Positions 1 to 5,833 of a stretch of 5,833 nt of DNA are shown in pieces. Source of the DNA: an uncultured Bacteroidales bacterium (GTDB lineage: Bacteria; Bacteroidota; Bacteroidia; Bacteroidales; Muribaculaceae); assembly GCA_900552315.1 (NCBI GenBank), contig URZM01000138.1, forward strand, positions 1 through 5,833. Direction: 5' to 3'. Made by a program: the position numbers and the translations under genes. Below the pieces are notes generated by a model that was given only the letters and a program-made list of their open reading frames with translations, did no database searches and was not told where the DNA came from. How positions within the stretch are numbered: the first letter of the stretch is position 1; every line of letters starts with the position of its first letter.

Positions 1-47
1 TGATTTCCCTCGTATGCCGTTACACCTGGTTGCGGCGCATACCATGA
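1..47 (+). CDS. batA: C-terminal end of a probable BatA-type VWA membrane protein (partial)
   Basis: Only the last 14 complete codons are present, read in the third frame of the window (positions 3-44, stop TGA at 45-47). The peptide is ISLVCRYTWLRRIP. A hydrophobic run followed by a short basic tail ending in an isoleucine-proline pair is how I recall BatA proteins of Bacteroidales ending, just after their last membrane helix. The gene also sits directly before batB, where batA is normally found. BatA would be an inner-membrane protein with a periplasmic von Willebrand A domain, paralogous to BatB. Another frame is open to a TAA at 71-73 but gives a less family-like peptide. The assignment rests on position and a very short match, so it is moderate at best. 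Confidence 0.6.
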   Translation, partial: ISLVCRYTWLRRIP

Positions 48-83
48 CAGACCGGGTCTCTCAGCTCCCTTAACCGAAAGAAG

Positions 84-1127
84 ATGCTTACATTTGCATA
101 TCCCATAGTGCTGACGTTGTTGGTGCTTGTGCCTGTGGTCTGGCTTCTGTATTGGAGCGCGCGCAGGGCACGCAGGGCACGCCTTAAGAAATTCGGACAT
201 CCGGAGGTGCTCCGCCCCTTGATGCCCGATGTCTCCAAGTATAAGCCGGGCATACGCGTGGCTCTCCGTCTGTTTGCGCTCGCCATGCTCATAGTGGCTC
301 TTGCCCGCCCGTGGGGAGGTTTGGTGGAGCAGTCCGCCAACAGGGAGGGCATTGAGGTGATGGCCGTGGTGGACGTCAGCAACTCGATGCTGGCTTCCGC
401 CACCGACAATCCTGACGGCGCCTCGCGTATGGACGCGGCAAAGCTGATGCTGGAACGCATGGTCGAGTCTATGGGCAATGACCGTGTGGGGCTGGTGGTG
501 TTCGCCGCAGACGCGTATCAGCTCATACCCGTATCCTCCGACTATGCCTCCGTGAAGTCGTTCCTCGGCATGATTGACCCTAACCAGGTTACGGCGCAAG
601 GCACGAACATAGCTGACGCCATCGATACAGCCACGGGATCTTTCACCCAGGACGACAACATAGGCAAGGCTATAATCATACTTACCGACGCGGAGGAGCT
701 GGAGGATGAGGAGTCCGTCATGGAGGCAGTAAAGAAAGCCCGGGAGAAGAATATACAGATAGACGTGGTGGGGGTAGGCTCCACGAAAGGAACCGTCATA
801 AACACGCCCGAGGGCATCTTCACCGACGACCAGGGCAACGTGGTCTATACCAAGCTGAACGAGGACCTGGGCAAGAGTGTCGCCAAAGCCGGTGGCGGAG
901 TATATGTCAACGCATCTTCCGCCAATGCGCTACCGACTTTGCAGAAACAGTTGAAGGATGTGAAGCGTGCCGCATTGTCAAGCAACATGCTTGCCCTTCA
1001 CGACGAGCTTTTCATTTATTTCGCGGCCTTGGCGCTCTTGGCTTTGGTGGCCGACTGCTTCATGGTCAACCGCAAGAACAGTCTGCTGCGTAAAGTCACA
1101 TTTTTCAAGAAGGAGGACAAGCGATGA
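84..1127 (+). CDS. batB: BatB-type von Willebrand factor A membrane protein
   Basis: This 347-residue protein has the BatA/BatB layout. There are two N-terminal membrane helices (about 4-24 and 58-76) separated by a basic stretch, a VWA domain (about 90-295), and a C-terminal helix (about 309-327) followed by a basic tail. The metal-ion-dependent adhesion site is visible: DVSNS at 97-101, threonine T174 in the GTN motif, and D202. The last lies in TDAEE, where many relatives have TDGE. The TKLNE (256-260) and AGGGVYV (269-275) stretches resemble BatB and favour it over BatA. The VWA domain should face the periplasm and bind partner proteins through a divalent metal. The ATG at 84 is chosen because it leads directly into the first helix. 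The gene starts 36 bases after the probable batA stop, and its stop overlaps the batC start (ATGA). No strong ribosome-binding site precedes it. Confidence 0.9.
   Translation: MLTFAYPIVLTLLVLVPVVWLLYWSARRARRARLKKFGHPEVLRPLMPDVSKYKPGIRVALRLFALAMLIVALARPWGGLVEQSANREGIEVMAVVDVSNSMLASATDNPDGASRMDAAKLMLERMVESMGNDRVGLVVFAADAYQLIPVSSDYASVKSFLGMIDPNQVTAQGTNIADAIDTATGSFTQDDNIGKAIIILTDAEELEDEESVMEAVKKAREKNIQIDVVGVGSTKGTVINTPEGIFTDDQGNVVYTKLNEDLGKSVAKAGGGVYVNASSANALPTLQKQLKDVKRAALSSNMLALHDELFIYFAALALLALVADCFMVNRKNSLLRKVTFFKKEDKR
163..180 (+). repeat. Perfect tandem 9-base duplication inside batB
   Basis: GCAGGGCAC occurs twice back to back. In the batB frame the region encodes RRARRAR (residues 27-33), the basic stretch just after the first membrane helix, so it is in frame and fits the positive-inside rule. 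It is probably a small past slippage duplication. Confidence 0.7.
1111..1116 (+). promoter_or_regulatory. Shine-Dalgarno-like site before batC
   Basis: AGGAGG lies seven bases before the batC ATG, an ideal spacing for a classical ribosome-binding site. It sits inside the last codons of batB, where it encodes part of KKEDK. Bacteroidales seldom use Shine-Dalgarno pairing, so it may be a by-product of the lysine and glutamate codons. It would also suit re-initiation at the overlapping ATGA junction. Confidence 0.4.
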
Positions 1128-1912
1128 GGAGATTCATATCAGTCATCTTGTGCCTGTTCGCGGTGTCGGCTATGTATGCCGTGGACATGAACGCCCGGAA
1201 GGAGCGTAAGGCCATACTGGACGGCAATGCCGCCTACAGGGGAAAGGACTATAAGGCCGCTCTCTCCGACTATGAACAGGCCCTGAAGATCAATCCCGGA
1301 AATATTACCGCGCTTTTCAACAAGGCGCTGGCGACCGCCATGATAGCCGAGGGCATGCCGGCCGCGCAGGCTGAGGATAAGTCAAAGCTGTTGGCTCAGG
1401 CGAGCAAGGATTTCGAGTCAGTGGCAAAGCACACGTCGGACAATCCCGCTCTTGCGGCTCGCGCCAATTATAATCGCGGCAATATCAGTTTCAAGGACAA
1501 GATATACCAGGAGGCCATCGATTATTATAAAAATGCGCTGCGCCTTAACCCCAATGACAACCAGGCCCGGCGCAATATGCGCATTGCGCAGCAGAATCTG
1601 CCCAAGCAGAACCAAGACAAGAACCAGGACAAGAACCGGAACCAGGATAAAAAGCAAGACAAGGAGAAGGACAAGGACAAGAATCAGGACAAGAACCGGG
1701 ATAACAATAAGGACCAAGACAAGAATCAAGACAAGGACCAGAATAAGGACCGGAAAGACCAAAAGGACCAGCGGCAGCAGCCTCGCCAACAGAAACAGGA
1801 CATGAACAACCAGGCAGCCGACCGCATCCTGAAGCGCAGCACGGACAAAGAGAACCAGACACGCAAGAATTTCACAATCGGCAATCCCAACAAACGCTCC
1901 CGTGGCTGGTGA
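1124..1912 (+). CDS. batC: BatC-type exported TPR protein with a K/D/N/Q-rich tail
   Basis: This 262-residue protein begins with a signal peptide (residues 1 to about 19: basic start, hydrophobic core, likely cleavage near AMYA). Two tetratricopeptide repeats follow, at about 33-66 (GNAAYRGKDYKAALSDYEQAL, ending in INPGN) and 112-146 (ANYNRGNISFKDKIYQEAI, ending in LNPNDNQ). Residues 161-222 are almost only K, D, N, Q, R and E, with nine Asp-Lys pairs, and are expected to be disordered. A short more ordered stretch (AADRILKRSTDKENQTRKN, 231-249) precedes the end. The product should be periplasmic and act as a protein-binding scaffold beside the VWA proteins. Its ATG overlaps the batB stop by four bases, implying coupled translation. 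The name rests on architecture and gene order; TPR sequence alone would not give it. Confidence 0.85.
   Translation: MRRFISVILCLFAVSAMYAVDMNARKERKAILDGNAAYRGKDYKAALSDYEQALKINPGNITALFNKALATAMIAEGMPAAQAEDKSKLLAQASKDFESVAKHTSDNPALAARANYNRGNISFKDKIYQEAIDYYKNALRLNPNDNQARRNMRIAQQNLPKQNQDKNQDKNRNQDKKQDKEKDKDKNQDKNRDNNKDQDKNQDKDQNKDRKDQKDQRQQPRQQKQDMNNQAADRILKRSTDKENQTRKNFTIGNPNKRSRGW
1604..1789 (+). repeat. Imperfect hexanucleotide-like repeat tract encoding the BatC tail
   Basis: The hexamer GACAAG (Asp-Lys) occurs eight times here, interspersed with CAGGAC, AACCAG and similar codon pairs. The + strand of the tract has very few thymines. All units stay in the batC frame, so changes in copy number by whole repeats would keep the protein in frame. 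Long open frames in other registers across this tract are by-products of the repeat. Confidence 0.85.
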
Positions 1913-1964
1913 CGCTCACCTCCCGTTCATGTTTCCTTTCAATTAATTGTATATAACCTGACCC
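1913..1964. other. batC-batD intergenic spacer
   Basis: These 52 bases separate the batC stop from the batD start. They contain a short AT-rich patch with the perfect 10-base palindrome CAATTAATTG (1940-1949). I see no hairpin with a T-run and no convincing TTTG/TAnnTTTG promoter pair, so read-through from batC to batD is the simplest reading. Confidence 0.5.
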
Positions 1965-3692
1965 ATGCTATTCAAGACAAGATACATACTCCTACTGACT
2001 CTGGCTCTGGCATGTCTCCCCGCCTTGCGGGGGGCGAGCATCCGCATTTCATGCTCCGGCGGCGGCCGGTATGCGGTAGGCCAGCAATTTGCCTTCATTG
2101 TCTCCATGGAGGATGTTAACGGCAATGTCTCCGTGTCCCGGAATATCCCCGGTTGCGCTTACGTGGGCGTGAACCAGTCCCGGTCCTTCACCTCCGTCAC
2201 GAGTGACGGGCGCGGCAATGCGAGGATGACCTCTTCGAAGACCATGGAGATTGTGGTGCAGGCCACTCAGCCCGGCACATACACCTTCGGCCCCGTCAGC
2301 GCGGGCGGTGTCAGATCCAACACCGTGAGATATGAAATATCCGGCTCTGCCCCCGCCAAACCGACGCCCTCAAGCGTGGACATCCCTGGCGAAAACTCGG
2401 ATGTCATTATCAGGGCGAGTGTCTCGGACAAGAACCCGTACGTGCAGCAGGGCGTCGTCTATGACGTAACCATGTACACCCGTGTCGCAGTCAATTGGCC
2501 AGAACTCAATTATCCCAAATTCGAAAACTGCACCTATGAGCTTGTTCCCGACACTCAGACCCATGATTTAAGGCGAGTGACCCTCAACGGCAAGGATTAT
2601 ATGGCCCTTGACCTTTACTCCATGATCGTGTACCCTTCAAAGACAGGTAAGGCGGTCCTTGCCGGTGGAGATGCCGTGGTGCCCCTCCCTCCTTTCGATA
2701 AGGCCAGGATTGACGTCAACGACATAGAGATAGATGTCCGAGACCTGCCCGGAATCTCCGAGCATAAGGATGTCAACGGAGTCGGTGAGTATGACGTTTC
2801 CATGCAGCTTCTGAGCAAGGCTGTACGCACCGGCGAGGCCGCAAAGGTGCGGTTCACCGTAAAGGGCAAAGGAAATCCGGCTTTCGTGTCTCTTCCGGAC
2901 AATCTGGAAGACTTGTTGCCGGAGGGGTTCAAGTTATTGAAAAGCGAGTCTGAGATAAAGAAGGAGGTGACAGCCTCCGGCGTGATTGCCACCATAAATT
3001 TTGATTGCTATGTAATACCTTCAAAGGATGGGGACTACGAGCTGCCGCCCTTCTCGTTTACATTCTTCGATCCGGCGAAAGGTGAGTGGTACACGCGTGT
3101 GACAGAATCTATGCAGATGTCCGTGGCCCAGGGGACGCAGGCCCACGATGGCGACGATTCGCTTGTGTTTGACGCCGATCTGCAAGACATAGGCGATGCG
3201 GCTGTCAGCCACACGTATTTCATCTCAAGTCCCGTCTATTGGCTCTGGTATATGCTGCCGCTTGCCGCATTGCTGTTGACCCTCATGCTTTACCGCAGAC
3301 GCCTTGCATTGCGTTCTGATCCGGAACTCCTGAAGCATAGGCAGGCCAACAGTGTGGCTCGCAAGCGTCTCAGGGCTGCTGCGGCCGCCATGAGGAAGGG
3401 CGATGCCGACAGTTTCTATGACGAGATGCTCAGGGCGGTGTGGGGCTATCTGGGTGACAAGCTCGGAATCCCCACCTCAGACTTGTCACGCGGCAATATC
3501 AGCACTGAGTTGCTTGATGCAGGTGTGTGCCCTGAGACAGCGGAGGATGCCCTCTCGGTCATTGACGATTGCGAGTTCGCGAAATATGGCTCCTCTGCCG
3601 GCGCGGACATGCAGCGCACCTACGACAATGCCGCGAAGCTTATCGATTCTTTGGAGTCGGAGCTGAGAAAGGTATCGCAAACCAATTCGTAA
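1965..3692 (+). CDS. batD: BatD-type exported protein, membrane-anchored near its C-terminus
   Basis: This 575-residue protein has a signal peptide (residues 1 to about 24, likely cleaved near LRGA), then about 395 residues of beta-rich sequence as in the BatD (oxygen tolerance) family. One membrane helix follows at about 424-443 with an Arg-Arg-Arg stop-transfer (444-446), then a helical, presumably cytoplasmic tail of about 130 residues. Early features are the AVGQQFAFIVSMEDVNG stretch (37-53) and the TQPGTYTFGPVSAGG stretch (101-115), typical of the first beta domain. A second domain begins near SDVIIRASVSDKNPYVQQG (145-163). The length is close to that of Bacteroides BatD as I recall it. 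BatD probably links periplasmic Bat parts to the cytoplasm; no enzyme motif is visible. It lies between batC and batE, with 52- and 15-base gaps. Confidence 0.9.
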   Translation: MLFKTRYILLLTLALACLPALRGASIRISCSGGGRYAVGQQFAFIVSMEDVNGNVSVSRNIPGCAYVGVNQSRSFTSVTSDGRGNARMTSSKTMEIVVQATQPGTYTFGPVSAGGVRSNTVRYEISGSAPAKPTPSSVDIPGENSDVIIRASVSDKNPYVQQGVVYDVTMYTRVAVNWPELNYPKFENCTYELVPDTQTHDLRRVTLNGKDYMALDLYSMIVYPSKTGKAVLAGGDAVVPLPPFDKARIDVNDIEIDVRDLPGISEHKDVNGVGEYDVSMQLLSKAVRTGEAAKVRFTVKGKGNPAFVSLPDNLEDLLPEGFKLLKSESEIKKEVTASGVIATINFDCYVIPSKDGDYELPPFSFTFFDPAKGEWYTRVTESMQMSVAQGTQAHDGDDSLVFDADLQDIGDAAVSHTYFISSPVYWLWYMLPLAALLLTLMLYRRRLALRSDPELLKHRQANSVARKRLRAAAAAMRKGDADSFYDEMLRAVWGYLGDKLGIPTSDLSRGNISTELLDAGVCPETAEDALSVIDDCEFAKYGSSAGADMQRTYDNAAKLIDSLESELRKVSQTNS

Positions 3693-3707
3693 AGTTGAAT
3701 TATCCTT

Positions 3708-4553
3708 ATGAAACCCTATACCGTAAAAATATTGTTTATATTCATGGCATTGTTGTGGTCCGGCATGGCTGCGTATGCCACACGCACCGCTGCTGAGGCG
3801 TATGCTGCAGGAGATTATGACTCCGCCATACGCGTGTGGGAACAGGAACGGGACAGCTCAGGGGTAAGTTCCAGCCTGTTTTATAACCTCGGGAACGCTT
3901 ATTCCAAGGTCGGAGACCAAGGCGCGGCGGTGCTTAATTACGAAAAGGCTCTCCGGATGGACCCCTCGAATAAACAGGCGCGTGCCAATTTGCGTTATAC
4001 AGACAATATGGTTCAGATAGCCAACGAGTCTCTCACGGATGGCAAAAACATGGATCCCACTCCGGCAGACCCGGGTTTCTTCGACAATATCGGGAATCTG
4101 GTCTCGCGTCTCGCAAGTGATACGTGGGCGATATGGGGCGCCGTCATGTTCATGTTGTCGATAGGCTGTTGCGCGGCGTACCTGTTCATCCCCAATGTGA
4201 CGGTGCGCAAGGTCGGCTTTTTCGGCGGAGCCGCGTTGCTTGCTCTGTGCACGGCTTGTGTTTGGGGCGCTGTGGTCTCAAAGCGTCATGCCCTGTCAAA
4301 AGACGTGTGTGTGCTGATGGCCGATGAAGCCGTTCTCATGCTCGACCCGGGCGCAGGTTCCAAGGCGGTGGGCACGCCTCTGAGCGCCGGCACAAGGCTG
4401 AAAGTGATGGGTACCGACAAAGACTCTGACGGAGGCGAGTGGGTGCAGGTGCGCGAGAACGGACTGGTATGGGCCGCGCATCCGAATTATGCGATGACCT
4501 GGCTTCCCGTTTCGGATGTGGCGATCGTATCGGTACCGCAGCTCGTGGAGTGA
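3708..4553 (+). CDS. batE: BatE-type TPR protein with two membrane helices and an SH3-like end
   Basis: This 281-residue protein has a signal peptide or N-terminal anchor (residues 1 to about 25). Two tetratricopeptide repeats follow, at about 26-50 (AAEAYAAGDYDSAIRVWEQ) and 56-89 (SLFYNLGNAYSKVGDQGAA, ending in MDPSNKQ). After a linker there are two closely spaced membrane helices (about 140-161 and 168-190). The last 80 residues (about 198-270) look like a bacterial SH3-like domain: a DEAVLMLDPG start, a GTPLSAGTRLKVMG turn, then GGEWVQVRENGLVWA. This is the usual BatE order. The SH3-like end should lie in the periplasm together with the TPR part. The gene starts 15 bases after batD and appears to be the last of the cluster, since AT-rich non-coding DNA and a new promoter follow. 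Confidence 0.88.
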   Translation: MKPYTVKILFIFMALLWSGMAAYATRTAAEAYAAGDYDSAIRVWEQERDSSGVSSSLFYNLGNAYSKVGDQGAAVLNYEKALRMDPSNKQARANLRYTDNMVQIANESLTDGKNMDPTPADPGFFDNIGNLVSRLASDTWAIWGAVMFMLSIGCCAAYLFIPNVTVRKVGFFGGAALLALCTACVWGAVVSKRHALSKDVCVLMADEAVLMLDPGAGSKAVGTPLSAGTRLKVMGTDKDSDGGEWVQVRENGLVWAAHPNYAMTWLPVSDVAIVSVPQLVE

Positions 4554-4633
4554 GATGCCTGATGGCTATCTGTCTAATAATTAGGAGTATAAAACTTGAA
4601 CGATAAAAATAACTGAAAAATATCTCAAAAAAA
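4554..4633. other. AT-rich gap after batE
   Basis: This stretch after the batE stop is non-coding on both strands as far as I can support. It holds one short dyad, CTAATAATTAG (4574-4584), too weak and without a T-run to be a terminator, and A-rich DNA that may aid the downstream promoter. No clear intrinsic end signal for the bat transcript is visible. Confidence 0.5.
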
Positions 4634-4665
4634 CTTGTAAGTTTGCGAAATAATTCGTAAATTAG
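4634..4665 (+). promoter_or_regulatory. Bacteroidetes-type promoter for the HTH gene
   Basis: CTTG at 4634-4637 is followed, after a 20-base spacer, by TAAATTAG at 4658-4665. This resembles the Bacteroides pattern TTTG, 19-21 bases, TAnnTTTG with one change in each box. The transcript would begin near 4672, leaving a leader of about 35 bases. A second, overlapping candidate -7 box, TAAGTTTG (4638-4645), matches the consensus exactly but lacks a good -33 box at the right distance. A-rich DNA lies upstream. Choosing between the two needs a mapped start site. Confidence 0.6.
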
Positions 4666-4670
4666 CAAAC
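4641..4670. promoter_or_regulatory. Inverted repeat over the HTH promoter, possible operator
   Basis: GTTTGC (4641-4646) and its reverse complement GCAAAC (4665-4670) flank 18 bases. Inside lies a second dyad, CGAA-N4-TTCG (4646-4657). The arms overlap the candidate -7 box, so a bound protein would block the promoter. Arms like TTTGC and GCAAA may also partly reflect the promoter consensus itself, so operator function is an inference. Confidence 0.35.
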
Positions 4671-4693
4671 CAAAAGAATTATTCATAACCCTC

Positions 4694-4705
4694 ATAAAAT
4701 TTTAT
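4694..4705. repeat. Perfect 12-base AT palindrome before the HTH start
   Basis: ATAAAATTTTAT ends three bases before the ATG at 4709. It lies in the AT-rich leader where Bacteroidales ribosome entry sites usually sit. It could be a protein-binding site, but it can also arise by chance in such AT-rich DNA. Confidence 0.35.
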
Positions 4706-4708
4706 ATC

Positions 4709-4969
4709 ATGAGCAAGACAATATCATTCAACGAGTTGCGCCGCATCAAAGACGCTTTGCCTGATGGAAGCACACACCGCATTGCCAACGAGCTTAATTG
4801 CACGGTGCAGACCGTCCGCAATTATTTCGGCGGTGTCAATTATCAGTTCGGCAAGAACGCCGGCTTACACATCGAACCGGGCCCCGACGGTGGTATAGTA
4901 GTGCTCGATGACACCACGATTTACGACATGGCTCTCGCCATTCTCGAGGAGCAGAACAAGAAGGATTGA
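4709..4969 (+). CDS. Small conserved Bacteroidales helix-turn-helix protein
   Basis: This 86-residue protein has a likely helix-turn-helix in its first half. ISFNELRRIKDAL (5-17) forms a first helix. HRIANELN (23-30) and TVQTVRNYFGG (32-42) look like the paired helices, with the second as the recognition helix. The second half carries GLHIEPGPDGGIVVLDD (52-68), probably a short beta hairpin, then a final helix (71-83). I recognise it as a conserved small protein usually annotated only as a DNA-binding protein in this order; its targets are not known to me. The ATG is preceded by AT-rich sequence and by the promoter described at 4634-4665, so it is likely transcribed apart from the bat genes. 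It could repress its own promoter, which is dyad-symmetric, but nothing here proves that. Confidence 0.8.
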   Translation: MSKTISFNELRRIKDALPDGSTHRIANELNCTVQTVRNYFGGVNYQFGKNAGLHIEPGPDGGIVVLDDTTIYDMALAILEEQNKKD

Positions 4970-4991
4970 TTCTGTGGCAATAACCAGAGCT

Positions 4992-5029
4992 GGCAAGGCG
5001 TGAACTTTTTCATCGTCTTGCCGCTTTTT
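4992..5029 (+). terminator. Rho-independent terminator or attenuator between the HTH and Usp genes
   Basis: GGCAAG (4992-4997) pairs with CTTGCC (5017-5022). Pairing continues inward through GCG with CGT (one G-U pair) and, past one bulged T, through TGAA (5001-5004) with TTCA (5009-5012) around a CTTT loop. The 13-pair stem is followed by GCTTTTT (5023-5029). This is a good intrinsic terminator for the HTH transcript. It ends only 13 bases before the Usp start codon, so it may instead control read-through into that gene. Confidence 0.75.
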
Positions 5030-5042
5030 ATGTAAAAAAGAC

Positions 5043-5833
5043 ATGGAGAAAAAATACATCACACTTGCCATCCATACCTATACGTTGGCCACGGCGCTCA
5101 AGCAGATGCTGGAAAAGCATGGTGTGCCGGTGCAGCTTGAGAATGTAAATATCGCCAATCCGGAGCCGTCTTGCGGCATACGTGTGCGTATCCCCGAGGA
5201 TGCTCTCCCCAAGGCTTTGCGTCTGGTGGAGCAATCAGGTCAGCTCTCTCCTTCGGCCTTGGAAATGGAATTCAACGGAGTGGAGAACAAGATGCTGGTG
5301 CCGGTGGATTTTTCTGATTCGAGTTTCACGGCATGCAGGGTGGCTTTCGAGTTTGCGGAGGTCTTGAGGCTCCATCCGGTGCTGCTCCATGTCTATGCCA
5401 CCCCGTATTATGACGGGTCGCTTTCAAGCACAGACAATTTCACTCTTGACATGAGGGACGCGGAGGTGCGCAAGAATCTGGAGAGCGCTGCGCGCTATGA
5501 CATGAAACGCTTTTGCAAAAAAATAGATGACGCCATGGCTGCCGGTGACATGCCACATGTGCGGTACTCCACATTGCTTGACGAAGGGATGCCGGAAGAG
5601 GCGATACTGTCGTTCACACGCCAGACACCGCCCGAACTTGTCGTGATGGCCACGCGCGACGCCGACAAACGTTCGCGTGAACTGCTGGGCAGCGTCACCG
5701 CCGAGGTGCTTGACAATTGCCGTGTGAGCGTGCTCACATGGCCCGCGTCCACGGAATACAAAAAGCTTGAAACCCTGACACGTTCTGTATTCTTTTGCAA
5801 CATAGACCAGAACGACCTCCTGGCTATGGATAT
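5043..5833 (+). CDS. Universal stress protein with an N-terminal DUF2007-like domain (partial, runs off the right edge)
   Basis: The reading frame from the ATG at 5043 stays open to the window end, giving 263 codons without a stop. Residues 4 to about 64 (YITLAIHTYTLATALKQMLE, then GVPVQLENVNI, then CGIRVRIPEDALPKALRLVE) resemble the DUF2007 putative signal-transducing fold. A Usp domain follows from about 83 to 233. It opens with MLVPVDFSDSSFTA (84-97), and its end contains PELVVMAT (197-204) and LLGSVTAEVLDNCRVSVLTWP (214-234). From about 245, TLTRSVFFCNIDQNDLLAMD looks like the start of a second Usp-type domain. In the usual nucleotide loop (G-x2-G-x9-G-S/T) the first two glycines are replaced by A203 and D206, while G216-S217 remain. 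The product is expected to be cytoplasmic and stress-linked. The start is set by the N-terminal domain match and an A-rich leader. A strong terminator hairpin lies just upstream. Confidence 0.8.
   Translation, partial: MEKKYITLAIHTYTLATALKQMLEKHGVPVQLENVNIANPEPSCGIRVRIPEDALPKALRLVEQSGQLSPSALEMEFNGVENKMLVPVDFSDSSFTACRVAFEFAEVLRLHPVLLHVYATPYYDGSLSSTDNFTLDMRDAEVRKNLESAARYDMKRFCKKIDDAMAAGDMPHVRYSTLLDEGMPEEAILSFTRQTPPELVVMATRDADKRSRELLGSVTAEVLDNCRVSVLTWPASTEYKKLETLTRSVFFCNIDQNDLLAMD

Noticed and set aside
49..59. AGACCGGGTCT dyad between the probable batA stop and batB
   Set aside because: It leaves at most a four-pair stem with a three-base loop and no T-run, so it is neither a terminator nor a clear operator.
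20..478. Antisense open frame of 152 codons over the start of batB
   Set aside because: It lies wholly opposite a well-supported gene, has no recognisable domain, and is expected by chance in GC-rich DNA.
1418..1789. A long antisense open frame rich in Leu and Val, and a + strand frame at 1452-1805 rich in Arg and Thr
   Set aside because: Both are produced by the repeat tract of batC, which has few thymines and hence few stops in other registers. Their composition is purely that of the repeat, and neither has family-like features.
2004..2018. Possible lipoprotein signal at C17 of BatD
   Set aside because: The bases before the cysteine code for ALA, which lacks the leucine usually found at -3, and Leu-Pro follows it. 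A standard cleavage site near LRGA fits better.
2615..2995. Antisense open frame of 126 codons inside batD
   Set aside because: It mirrors batD codons, has no start context or domain, and the sense frame has clear family features.
4336..4695. Antisense open frame beginning in the batE-HTH gap and running back over batE
   Set aside because: Its hydrophobic start comes only from translating AT-rich intergenic DNA, and the rest is opposite the SH3-like end of batE.
5495..5803. Antisense open frame of 102 codons opposite the stress-protein gene
   Set aside because: The + strand frame shows the Usp motifs, while this one shows none.

Overview
The window looks like a chromosomal segment from the order Bacteroidales. 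Three things point there: a Bat (Bacteroides aerotolerance) gene cluster in the order batA-batB-batC-batD-batE, mostly absent or weak Shine-Dalgarno sequences, and a TAnnTTTG-type promoter box in front of a later gene. The fairly high GC of the coding parts suggests a Muribaculaceae-like member, but that family call is a guess. All real genes are on the + strand.

Layout. Positions 1-47 hold what appears to be the last 14 complete codons of batA. Positions 84-4553 hold batB (membrane-anchored von Willebrand A protein), batC (exported TPR protein with a long K/D/N/Q-rich tail), batD (exported, single C-terminal membrane anchor) and batE (TPR, two membrane helices, SH3-like end). batB and batC overlap by four bases (ATGA). 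The other gaps are 36, 52 and 15 bases, so the cluster is probably one transcript. Its products are expected to form or serve an envelope complex: VWA and TPR parts for protein contacts, BatD bridging periplasm and cytoplasm.

Positions 4554-4708 are an AT-rich intergenic region with the only convincing promoter in the window. It drives a small helix-turn-helix protein (4709-4969). A strong hairpin plus T-tract (4992-5029) follows, only 13 bases before the start of a large universal stress protein gene that runs off the right edge (5043-5833, partial). That second gene joins an N-terminal DUF2007-like domain to a Usp domain and the beginning of what may be a second Usp domain.

I found no RNA gene, mobile element, CRISPR array or phage gene. 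The Bat operon is a known, widespread cluster whose exact biochemical role is unsettled, and I do not see a new multi-gene system. The points most worth a second look are the terminator placed right before the stress-protein start, the dyad-symmetric promoter of the HTH gene, the altered ATP-loop in the Usp domain, and the repetitive BatC tail.
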